Assembly (NCBI GenBank): GCA_964615975.1
Contig: CAZTTH010000007.1
Coordinates: forward strand, 42,279 to 106,278
Direction of reading: 5' to 3'
Length of the DNA: 64,000 nucleotides
From: CAZTTH01 sp964615975
GTDB taxonomy: Bacteria; Verrucomicrobiota; Lentisphaeria; JABSQK01; JAJFLO01
Shown here: one piece after another, positions 13,201-18,621 of the stretch
How the letters are laid out: each line of letters begins with the position of its first letter
Position numbering within the stretch: the stretch's first letter is position 1
Position numbers and translations under genes: made by a program
Notes under the pieces: generated by a model
Seen by the model: the letters and a program-made list of their open reading frames with translations, nothing else
Told to the model about the DNA's origin: nothing
Database searches by the model: none

Positions 13201-14325
13201 CTTTTTCCGATCACTTATAATGGGTATGAATTGGAATTCGTTGAAGGATCTGAATCACTAATTGTTTCCGATATGACTAATCCAAATACGGTTGTTGAAG
13301 TTTCAGAAATAGATAATTCTGATCCGTGGAATACCACCATATGGATATCTGTTGACAATGCCAATAGCGGAGAAATCTCCCTACAGAAAGGTATTAGCGA
13401 AATAGTATCCCTGGTATTTCGTGTCAAAATTGGCGCTGGTGGTGAAGAATTGAATCCAATTGATATTAGACTCAATCACTATCCCACGGATTTGATCGCA
13501 TTAAATCCTCTTGGACAACCGGTATTGTTTGGATTAGTAAATGGAGCAATACCTTTGGATACCCAATATTCTGCTTTAGATGTTGATGAAGATGGTTCTG
13601 TTAATTACCTGACAGATGGTGTGTTCATTTATCGCGCAGCGTTGTACGGCAATCTGGATGGATTGGTCCCCATCAAGCCGCATGGCAATGAACCATATCT
13701 TGCAACTGACGCTGAAATTATAGCCAATGTCAGAGCCTTGGCTGGTACTGATTATTTTGGTGGAGAAGAACCTGGTGATGGCGATGGTGTCATTGACCTG
13801 AATGTCGATGGACTCAATAACACCTTTGATATTGGCACCGATGCTGCCTACATCTATCGTCATTTGTTATCAGCCAAATTGGGTTATGGCATGCTGTTCA
13901 CTTTGCCGCCAAGTCATGCGGCACAATATGGTGAATACGCTGGGCAATATGCCTCCGAGGTTAATGATCGAATTAATCTCCTGATTCCGGAGCAGAGCGA
14001 TGTGCTGCCACCAAGAACCGATACGGTGATTAAGTGGAATTCATTGGTGAACACGGTTAAACCACTCATAATTCGCTTCAATGAATCGGTTCGTATTGAT
14101 GGAGTGCTCCTGGATGATATTGAAGATCTGGTCGAAGCAGGTCTGATTCAGATTAATGGTGAAGGAGAACCTCTTGTCAAAGTTGATGGTGATTCACGAG
14201 TCTTGATATTCTCTACGGAGATTCCATGGACACTTAATGCACTGCATGATATCCTCGATGATCTTGATATCAGTGTGTTGGAGGATGTCCATGGCAATCA
14301 TGGCACCAATCTAAACATTCCCTGA
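1294..14325 (+). CDS. Giant secreted multidomain surface protein (cadherin/Ig-like repeats, nested beta-propellers, LamG-like, cohesin- and dockerin-like modules)
   Basis: About 4,343 residues including an unknown stretch across the gap at 13008-13107. A signal peptide covers residues 1-22 (positively charged start, cleavage near LGALAA). Residues ~22-330 hold VCBS/cadherin-like repeats joined by VNDxPVAxxD linkers; ~335-500 is a beta-rich domain; further Ig-like units begin with EDSG and end in VNDAPxF. Three beta-propeller-like segments with LYxxxxxTGxxxxIG repeats lie at ~848-1107, ~1558-1796 and ~2006-2247, each inside an Ig-like unit. A LamG/concanavalin-like domain lies at ~2396-2645. 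About eight Ig-like repeats follow, one carrying a CBM-like NGGFEDGLNGW module. After the gap come a cohesin-like domain and two dockerin-like calcium loops (DVDEDGSVN near ~4095). Function is probably adhesion, glycan binding or surface-layer structure; no catalytic domain was recognised. The frame is continuous over the N run, but its true length is unknown, so a join of two genes cannot be excluded. Confidence 0.85.
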   Translation: MKRIITIFAVLNVCIQLGALAAPVANNDSGNGFNTDQNTTFTTGNVLINDTGVSPLSVGLVNSSTSRGSVANNENGTFNYNPNGKVSGEFYSLGAGEFATDSFNYFVKDGNNVQSSLDATVSISVAGVNDDPVAQNDNISTNEDNPVNGNVLNNNGFGADSDIDTNDILSVSEVNGSSSNVNGQITLNSNALLLQHSNGSFTYNPNGAFEYLAFDESTNDSFTYTIYDGKGGTASATVSITINGVNDNPVAEDDVYTIDEDMFLDGNVLANDSDPDTSDELNVIDLNVGSPNSDIILPSGAILNVKNNGDFTYDPNSNTYESALITYKFVYNNNGTILDLDDDQLRYVNLPFDFKFFNKIYTGLFVSSNGFLSFDLSNNDSATDAGSIPNFDSPNNIIAGYWADLNPSAGGSISYHVMGLAPHRVFVVEYKDVPHYDENNEENSEYFNVTFQIKLFEGTNEIEVHCKNCESDGTEHTMGVENITGTLSETFSEANFWDNCTESFVAIDSNASTAFSLCHTAVSFSPVIYDGFDNCDVDCSDGFAYMVQDSYGATATATVTINIIQENDAPVIDLSRAKYPFEYCEGTGKQYLFANGVIYDSDTPILKDGKLILSWWDGGSWYDNLTIESPDHLMEVEIGGIYLLGNLILVKVDNFVCYEVGEFVGGENGRELIVFFTENGATLQAVNALFRSIKYENTQSDPLINLENPEKELNIFIADGDDEDGAVGAATYAYLPIEIYINNDVPIFRPRGNVTILEDSGPRVIHNWAGSANAGSANEQQILEQGPYADNGLIFDVEVDEEDQNLFSVQPHISANGDLSFTPAPDAYGNANVVAAVIDHGTGAISKHLYGVTSNNSESDESVLYEVDATTGAATAIGYGTGFSRISAMDFDARGNLYAVGRNDYNKLVLILINTVTGEGSQIGKIDPNNAGIIRSVTDMTYDEVNDILYVVGKSNSDCGEDSELYLARINEKSGEATILVDCMEVGGFSEGNGLAYTATGELIHAGNMLNYLIPEIGLPCESTVECSAIIPLEFISNNNQTPINNSDIRRVNGMDFRPSDGALFALLNNSEEGSEEIYLTKIDAVTGAVTLIGPTVDRLDALAWAPVNKISANFEFTITIKPVNDAPVFVKGVDQAPDGIEGYESGVIYNFGFETGDLTSWQSTGIVSVINSSSFDVGPLFGNYQVGLSTGGSSGVGSGITYSDTDLEFFLGLDSNTLDNLGNGDAIEGSAIKQTFWADAGDVIFFSYNFLTNEVTPSAIVNDFAFVTISGNGVGTLSDTNDFFVLSTAKEFNAETGYQQFWYEVPEDGEYTIGIGIVDVGDGAVESILLIDHDTFTLIDGTVMVNEDSGIEGRHAIPIYLSNIEPGGSGDFIENEQDLWFTVDVPYNNQKIFSENGQPNIEIIGNEEDGLTGILHFTLKENANGNALLTIRLHDNGGTADGGVDTSRKLNCFIMVLPREDFPIKHLNESTVAQLSENGIDEDSGPQYFADFADYFSTGGGWDENRQGLQFLVTVDNSSGSTLFSKYPRINKDGGLSFTPADNANGTAEVSVILAQVVSFDKMYGAAYDENADQSVLYELDAETGGATKIGDGIGFTRVSGMDTDSNGVIYATGARLNDGAIVLLTINPLNGRGTEVGPTLIEDLPYTVENISDISFDSEDRLYAFIPCDVLGFIDTDTGEFYFVGFIDDCSGGNGIGFSLFDDLYHANEDYINLLDQETGETFDYEELTFSSPFSENARINAMDFYPYWDGSLYASVRDGSSYHLVTVDPNTGNVSNIDDTVDNLDAITWGPELIFSDVMNFQIVINAVNDNPLVNRKIPDITVAEDSTLECIYVDNVFDDVDIVTNDDSIEIGIANISDTNIITDATLNFPFLCFSIGADEFGDSEITLIATDEHGGTATVSFTIHVTPVNDNPSFTVNSNNLTLTVLEDSGSHTVNNWANNITAGPNEDQEGQELEFLVNTNNPELFSDLYIDANGTLHYTVAGNANGAATVSVILTDNTPSRLFGAAHSGSNGNSTLYLIDASTGQASGVGSGIGVDRVSGMDFDTYGNLFATGEINGDPVFAIIDQHNGTAQVMAGITSQFVNVNDITDISFDPFTGELYAIMKDTFQPLGILNLHDENFDLGEFILIGYDTVNSTDSGNGLAFSGMGTLLHSSGQKLNSVDVNSGLRTLFQRLRIPVSANIGPRFNALEFKPKTSLLYGSLVSGFEGSSTNYLATINVQTGQVRIIGKTVKGLDALAWEPAAFSEEVTLTINITPVNDAPSFVKGPDIDNALTISGSQLIPAWATKITKGPSDESGQSLTFDVKVELSSTDPNPNNTVNGNDPDAEALFTQRPVIDSVTGDLTFSPIIGKTGKVKVTVTLKDNGLTANNGNDTSSPQVFFITINKIIADFTFLNGLQGYWPLEALSCATILNKVCDLSGNNNTGTAEGSKAPNTNGPILASGVPAIGGNAFSFDGIDDKVKIPTSTSLNANITSKLSMAAWVNPTAAQVSPFGGMILNNEGRFEMCVFPDGTIRFALKVTTLTNVNTAFNPAPLSYEGWSRFTNTGKTIPLNQWSHVALTYDSTITAPSINNIKVYVNGIQVYQGRGVGALGDHHPTENETTIGNRQTIATQPFKGIIDEAYVFNNALTLEQVNLIKDDIHHRVILNQVETDDFNKNGFIDTLILKFDRPVNDTTANIANFTLSNPSVATPSFNFSRGVTNDNILYISFNEGISKTDIKPKITYATGSLVSLDGKLLKSVDLIAVDRARPVITGSSLNLGTGILTMTWSESISPTAANRDLSRLRLTDGLNKTTLLSQATSSSVSGAVLTVNLTQSQRLALIGYGNNNVKLNTEINAVRDLAGNFNVLQTNLSVTVIPDTVAKITTVNLNNNDGTLEINFDKNISKNRGDFDISKYTLQFVSGTTTPVNLGDSAIVNKLSDTKIIIDLDECTRPLTTDLSLQASQIKLDVQSGAFKDLSGTGNDARNGIVVVRVNDTTAPKALVSFIDYNNYDCGKGIVAIYLDEVIDGDFGVDLTKITVKNASGDATGINLAGASVDIEGECTSLIIIELTEEQRVQILPISQDFDGGEVIINLASGAFKDLSGVANQQDPDLPVIEQADRVKPAIESATLDYNNGILEITFCETLSDIYNLVTNGGFEDGLNGWNQENHGDGEFVINDGSLDPDGPEENVAPCDGSLNSISVQNGPGSHILYQDITIPEQASFAILSWTDIIHNHALLFDNEDQAFKVQVFNENGRLLTEVFSTEYGDDPFTECTDRYADLSEFIGQTIRLAFVQEDLLFFFNLYIDNVAIYTDIPNVDLGKVFLSDASITCGDEFQISCPGSSTVECLGGAQVINVDGTTLTIQLTNEQREHALRNSDTAGGNGEPVILHTTANVFYDFSGNSNDCAEIQVIEIADTTPPTVVHNDSTKPLLDLNSRILTVWFSESIDDVWDISLFEITDVAAGTSTATVSLGNANYSLNGNQIIFDLSFLNSQEWNLIKWMSSDPAGNGDCTSAYLNVLANAIDDIAGVNNEDNLNVPVEEIIDTPYVVDVPFLDLSTGTIEIVFSENITVECLADNCLNGITISNGSNEMNLGENEFGREPEFEVYGNTLYIELTHLHRLAALELYGEPDEPGNELFIALESGLAFDNHNNGNIKNIECDECSECGQYFTNNIELEVAPDDLRPQVVGALVDLNVGVLTILVNEKYNPDSINLNKFHINNEPNKNLVNLNDYSNSIIDIETYFLTYHFYCNEFEQDEFEFENNICGLFGEIDEFVDEEFEGLSSFFDNFTIIIKLTEEQRLDIASLGIENEPNEIINLLDGLLQVDYHGYEDISGNSNKKEFGLVIRLEDNLPPLITNVSSLNSNGNYGPGAEIDITVDFSETVFVNNSSGTPRLQLETGFVSREAEYIGGNXXXXXXXXXXXXXXXXXXXXXXXXXXXXXXXXXXVEVDTSFTDGFRENQWVPVSIRASTGVLQTLLFPITYNGYELEFVEGSESLIVSDMTNPNTVVEVSEIDNSDPWNTTIWISVDNANSGEISLQKGISEIVSLVFRVKIGAGGEELNPIDIRLNHYPTDLIALNPLGQPVLFGLVNGAIPLDTQYSALDVDEDGSVNYLTDGVFIYRAALYGNLDGLVPIKPHGNEPYLATDAEIIANVRALAGTDYFGGEEPGDGDGVIDLNVDGLNNTFDIGTDAAYIYRHLLSAKLGYGMLFTLPPSHAAQYGEYAGQYASEVNDRINLLIPEQSDVLPPRTDTVIKWNSLVNTVKPLIIRFNESVRIDGVLLDDIEDLVEAGLIQINGEGEPLVKVDGDSRVLIFSTEIPWTLNALHDILDDLDISVLEDVHGNHGTNLNIP
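13008..13107. other. Assembly gap (100 N) inside the giant surface-protein gene
   Basis: Exactly 100 N, a conventional placeholder rather than a measured length. Sequence before it is an Ig-like unit of the type with TPRLQLETG; sequence after it is a cohesin-like domain. The frame happens to be kept with 100 N, which has a one-in-three chance of occurring anyway. Confidence 0.95.
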
Positions 14326-14350
14326 TAGATTAACTTAAAGTAGTTATAAA

Positions 14351-14384
14351 AGCCGTATCGACCGTAAGGAGATACGGCTTTTTT
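14351..14384 (+). terminator. Rho-independent terminator after the giant surface-protein gene
   Basis: AGCCGTATC and GATACGGCT form a perfect 9-bp stem around an 11-base loop, followed by a T run. It lies 25 bases after the stop codon and separates this transcript from the next surface-protein gene. Confidence 0.9.
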
Positions 14385-14482
14385 GTGATGATGTAAGATA
14401 TGATTTTCGGCAATCGTAATAAAGGCGGCATGACAACCGATGGTTCACGAGCAAGAGTTCGATAACCATGGGTAGAATTATT

Positions 14483-14510
14483 CTCTCGCCAAGCTGCCAA
14501 GCCGCAAAGC
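14483..14510 (-). repeat. Short interspersed repeat copy A (inverted partner of 14619-14645)
   Basis: Read on the minus strand this contains CTTTGCGGCTTGGC and continues to GGCGAGAG. It matches copy B at 14619-14645 at 24 of 27 positions in the opposite orientation, with about 108 bases between them. The arrangement resembles a paired REP/MITE-like element. Confidence 0.6.
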
Positions 14511-14586
14511 ATGGGGAAAAAATTAAAAGACCAGCACTGTTGGGGCGTCACACAAAGTTCCAATTATGACGAAGTAGGGATAACTC

Positions 14587-17500
14587 ATGATTTCAACAAA
14601 AAATAATTACCAAATAATCTTTGCGGCTTGGCGGCTTTGCGTGAGCATATTTTACTATATAATTGGGAAAATTTTGAACCCATTATGCATGATGATTTTA
14701 TCTGGTTCATGGTTTCTTTCCGGAAATGTTCAGGGACAAACTACCATCGGGATCAGCACCTATGCCAAGCCAACCACTGGTTTGTGTAACACCGCTACTG
14801 CAGCGCGGACATTTTTTCGCCCAGGCGAGAAGATTATCGCGAAGATTAAAGTAGCGAATAACATTGACTTGCAGGACTTTCACCTGTTAATGGGCTTCAA
14901 TGGCGATTTATTGGAATACAATAATAATGTTTGTTATGTAAACACAACTCGAGCTCCAGCATCAAATGAATTCGCTCATATTTTCGATCTTCCTGCTAAT
15001 TGCAGCCCCAGTTCTCCGGCAGCGAGTGAAGCGGTTCGCTTTATTTCAATCAGCGGAGGGTCGGGAGGAAATGTTGTTTTGAAATGCACTAGTGGGGAAT
15101 GTACTCTGTACGCAGTCGAATACACTGCCAAAACACTTGAGGGTGCCGATCATTTTTGTTTTCATATTATTGCCAGTAGCCCAATTATTCCAGCAAACGC
15201 GATAGCNNNNNNNNNNNNNNNNNNNNNNNNNNNNNNNNNNNNNNNNNNNNNNNNNNNNNNNNNNNNNNNNNNNNNNNNNNNNNNNNNNNNNNNNNNNNNN
15301 NNNNNNGGCAAAGATGCAGCCGGCAATACAACCATTGTAAATGCCACCTTTACCATCGATAAAACCAAACCGGTCATTAATGTCTTCGGAGTCACCAACA
15401 ATCAATTGACCAATGCCAATGTCACTCCGGTATTCATGGTTACTGATACCAATCCCGATCCCAGCAAAAATATTGCTACGCTCAATAGTGCACCTTACAT
15501 GCTGGGAACCACAATCGCAGCGACCGGTACTCATCTGCTGATCTTTACCGCCACGGATAAGGCGGGCAATACCGATTCGACCTCTATAACTTTCACCATC
15601 GATAAAACCCCACCAGATATTAGCATTACCGGTGTAAGTGATAATTTATTTACCAGTGCTCAGTTTATTACTCCGTTTATTGATGTTACCGATAACCTTC
15701 CCAACAATATCCAATCAACAATCATCCAACTTAATGGGCAAGCATTTATCTCGGAAACTGCCATAGTTGAGGAACGAAGCCATACGTTATTTGTTGCCAG
15801 TACCGACAAGGCGGGAAATACTGCGACTAAAACATTTCATTTTACCATTGACAGAACTCCGCCGGTTATTACCGTCACTGGTATTGAGGATAATCAGGTC
15901 GCCAATGCGGATATCAAGCCGGTGATTTCAAGCAGCGATCCGAATTTTGATCATGAGGTAATAACTTTAGATGGAGATCCGTTTGTTTCAGGAAGACTAA
16001 TATCAACGACTGTAACTCGTACATATCAACTTATTGTTAAAGCGTATGACAAAGCAGGTAATGAGGCTATAACAACCATAAATTTTACAATTGATGTTAA
16101 CAGACCACGTATAGACATAACCAATGTTGAAAATGGATTAATTACTAATAATAATATAATCCCCAATATTGTCATTAGCGGTCATACACTACAGGATCCA
16201 CCCATAATATTGTTAATTTCATCATCGGAATCAAAAGATTATGTTTGCGATTCCATTTCACATGATTGTGAACCCATCACAGGGGAGGGAAGTTACAGTA
16301 TCATTATTGTAGCTTCTAACGGTGCTGGTAATTCCCGGGTTACCATTCGATTTACCATCGACAAAACAAAACCAATTATCAATATTACCGGAGTCAGCAA
16401 CAATCAAATTACCAATGCTGATGTGACGCCGGTCGTTACCGTCACGGATGCCAATCCTGGTACCATCATCGGTACTCTCGATGATGGCAGTGAACTCTAT
16501 ACACTGGGAACCCCGATCTCATCGACTGGAACCCATCAGTTGATATTTACCGCCACCGATCTGGCGGGCAACACGAACACAGCGAGCATCACATTTAAGA
16601 TCGACAAGACACCGCCAGGCATCACCATTGCCGGTGTGATCAACAATCAAATCACCAATACCAATGTGAGCCCGATTGTAACCGTTACCGAAGCCAACTT
16701 CAGTAGCTTGACCACAACCCTGAATACCATACCCTTTTCACTGGGAACCCCGACAGCGTCGACCGGAGACACTAAAACCTATACACTTTCTCCGCCAATC
16801 TCATCGACCGGAACCCACCAATTGATATTTACGGCGACGGATCTGGCGGGGAACACAAATTCAACGACAATCAACTTCACGATCGACAAATCGCCGCCTG
16901 ACATCACCGTTTCAGGAGTCACCGGCAATCTAATCACCAATGCCAATGTTATCCCGATCGTTACGGTTACCGATGCTCATTTTGATCATTTGCAGGTATT
17001 TTTGGATAATGCCAATTACATTTTAGGAGCTCCCACATCATCTACCGGAGCTAGCATTACCTATACGTTAGACCCACCGATCTCGTCAACCGGAATGCAT
17101 CAGTTGATATTTACGGCGACGGATCTGGCGGGGAATACGAATTCAACTTCGATAAACTTCACGATCGACAAGGCACCGCCAATTATCACTGTAACCGGAG
17201 TCAGCGACAATCTCATAACCAATGCCGATGTAACGCCAGCGATTCATGTCACCGATGATAATCCCGATACTGTTACGGCAACCTTGGATAGTGTGGTCTA
17301 TGCACTTGGAAGCCCGATCGCGACAACTGGAAATCATCAGTTGAATATTACCGCGACGGATCTGGCCGGCAACATAAGCACAATCAGCATCGAATTCATT
17401 ATTGACAAGACAAAACCAGTAATCAATGTATCAGGTGTTACAAACAATCTTGTTACCAATACGGAAGTTACACCAGTAGTGACTGTTACTGATGGACATT

Positions 17501-18459
17501 TCAACATTCTGCATGCATCCCTCGATAATGTAGTGTATACATTGGGACCCCCGACCGCTTCAAGTGGGGATAGTATTACCTATACGCTTACCCCGCCGAT
17601 ATCCGCGACGGGCGCTCACCTGTTAATATTTACGGCGACGGATCTGGCGGGGAACACGAATTCAACTTCGCTTAATTTCACCATCGATATGACTCGTCCT
17701 AAAATAATTTCCATTACCTCAAACGAATCCAATCGCGAGTTTAAGGTAGGCGATGTGCTGACATTCAATCTCAATTTTTCCAAAGCCGTGACCTCAGGCA
17801 TAAACAGCAATCTGGTAGTCCACTTCAATTCCGGCGGCAAAACAACCATGCCCTATTTTTCACAGCAATCCTCCGTTGGCGGATCGTATCAAATTCTGCT
17901 GACAGAAAACTCTCCGGACTTATCAGTCACGAGTATAACCCTAACAGGAAGTTCATTGCCCACCGATGTGGCCGGCAATCTTCTGGATAACCAGGTACCG
18001 GAAAATCAGAATCTTGGTGACCTGGCGGATTTTATTGTTGGCTGGCAAAATATTTATAGGCTAAAAATTGGCTGGAATCTGATTTCCTTCCCCGGTCCGG
18101 TTAATGGCAACTCATTTTCTCAGATATTCCAATCCATTCCACTGCCATCAAGCATCTGGTCATGGGATGGCACGAGAATGAAAGATGTCAAATCAACAGC
18201 GGCAGTAGATAAAACCGGCTACTGGATATATTTACCAACGGGTGGCAACTTAGTATTAACCGGCTCTTTATTATCGACCCAAACTCAGTTATCAAGTGGC
18301 TGGAATCTGATTGGAATTGATGAAGCCGAATTATCTCTCATTGCTCAATCTAATGTGCTGGCTGCCTGGGGGTGGGATGGTGAGTATTATCGGCGGGTAA
18401 TCAGTCTGAATCGATATCATGGTTATTGGATTAACGCCGGAGCCAATGGCAGCTTGTAA
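14587..18459 (+). CDS. Secreted tandem Ig-like repeat protein with cohesin-like N-terminus and C-terminal GWNLISFP repeats
   Basis: About 1,290 residues including an unsized gap at 15207-15306. A hydrophobic N-terminal region ends before QTTIGISTYA and is probably a signal peptide; the start may be the ATG at 14587 or the pair at 14689/14692. Residues ~55-205 look like a cohesin-type beta-sandwich. After the gap come about nine Ig-like units of 75-95 residues, each opening with a TIDKTxPxIxxxGV motif and a TNxxVxP strand and closing with ATDxAGNTxSxxIxF. A bacterial Ig-like unit follows, then two copies of a GWNLI...WGWDG...GYWI module typical of secreted repeat proteins. No enzyme domain was recognised. 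Probable role is cell-surface adhesion or a stalk. It is separated from the upstream giant gene by a terminator, so it is transcribed on its own. Confidence 0.85.
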   Translation: MISTKNNYQIIFAAWRLCVSIFYYIIGKILNPLCMMILSGSWFLSGNVQGQTTIGISTYAKPTTGLCNTATAARTFFRPGEKIIAKIKVANNIDLQDFHLLMGFNGDLLEYNNNVCYVNTTRAPASNEFAHIFDLPANCSPSSPAASEAVRFISISGGSGGNVVLKCTSGECTLYAVEYTAKTLEGADHFCFHIIASSPIIPANAIXXXXXXXXXXXXXXXXXXXXXXXXXXXXXXXXXXGKDAAGNTTIVNATFTIDKTKPVINVFGVTNNQLTNANVTPVFMVTDTNPDPSKNIATLNSAPYMLGTTIAATGTHLLIFTATDKAGNTDSTSITFTIDKTPPDISITGVSDNLFTSAQFITPFIDVTDNLPNNIQSTIIQLNGQAFISETAIVEERSHTLFVASTDKAGNTATKTFHFTIDRTPPVITVTGIEDNQVANADIKPVISSSDPNFDHEVITLDGDPFVSGRLISTTVTRTYQLIVKAYDKAGNEAITTINFTIDVNRPRIDITNVENGLITNNNIIPNIVISGHTLQDPPIILLISSSESKDYVCDSISHDCEPITGEGSYSIIIVASNGAGNSRVTIRFTIDKTKPIINITGVSNNQITNADVTPVVTVTDANPGTIIGTLDDGSELYTLGTPISSTGTHQLIFTATDLAGNTNTASITFKIDKTPPGITIAGVINNQITNTNVSPIVTVTEANFSSLTTTLNTIPFSLGTPTASTGDTKTYTLSPPISSTGTHQLIFTATDLAGNTNSTTINFTIDKSPPDITVSGVTGNLITNANVIPIVTVTDAHFDHLQVFLDNANYILGAPTSSTGASITYTLDPPISSTGMHQLIFTATDLAGNTNSTSINFTIDKAPPIITVTGVSDNLITNADVTPAIHVTDDNPDTVTATLDSVVYALGSPIATTGNHQLNITATDLAGNISTISIEFIIDKTKPVINVSGVTNNLVTNTEVTPVVTVTDGHFNILHASLDNVVYTLGPPTASSGDSITYTLTPPISATGAHLLIFTATDLAGNTNSTSLNFTIDMTRPKIISITSNESNREFKVGDVLTFNLNFSKAVTSGINSNLVVHFNSGGKTTMPYFSQQSSVGGSYQILLTENSPDLSVTSITLTGSSLPTDVAGNLLDNQVPENQNLGDLADFIVGWQNIYRLKIGWNLISFPGPVNGNSFSQIFQSIPLPSSIWSWDGTRMKDVKSTAAVDKTGYWIYLPTGGNLVLTGSLLSTQTQLSSGWNLIGIDEAELSLIAQSNVLAAWGWDGEYYRRVISLNRYHGYWINAGANGSL
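14619..14645 (+). repeat. Short interspersed repeat copy B, lying inside the coding sequence
   Basis: CTTTGCGGCTTGGCGGCTTT followed by GCGTGAG, 24/27 identical to copy A in inverted orientation. With the ATG at 14587 it encodes the residues FAAWRLCVS of the N-terminal region of the Ig-repeat protein. Either the repeat has been recruited into the signal-peptide region or translation really starts at 14689. Confidence 0.6.
15207..15306. other. Assembly gap (100 N) inside the Ig-repeat protein gene
   Basis: Exactly 100 N between the cohesin-like domain and the first complete Ig-like repeat. Highly similar repeats downstream make a collapsed repeat array the likely cause, so repeats may be missing here. 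Confidence 0.95.
16825..17665 (+). repeat. Near-identical DNA units inside the Ig-like repeats
   Basis: The segment ACGGCGACGGATCTGGCGGG recurs unchanged in three repeats (near 16831, 17112 and 17631), with the flanking bases ATATTT and the following GAAxAC also kept. Other repeats in the array encode the same residues with different codons. The identity at DNA level points to recent duplication or gene conversion among the units. Confidence 0.75.
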
Positions 18460-18621
18460 AATTTTGTATGATACTGAACTCAATCAGGTACTAGAAAAAG
18501 ATTACACGTTTATCAGTCTGATTGAGACGACACTGGTCGTAGATTCGACTACTTGCAGTCGATTGATCTTCAAAAAATATAATTTTATAAAACGAATTTT
18601 TTGAAGCACTGGATTCGATTA

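Noticed and set aside
14330..14563. 77-codon minus-strand frame between the two surface-protein genes
   Set aside because: It overlaps the terminator hairpin and repeat copy A and has no ribosome binding site.
16350..17700. Regular repeats considered as a CRISPR-like or satellite array
   Set aside because: The repeats are in frame with a long protein, have units of about 240-290 bases and encode Ig-like domains.
18479..18526. 9-bp inverted repeat with a 30-base loop before recC
   Set aside because: The loop is too long and there is no T run, so a terminator for the surface-protein gene is not supported.
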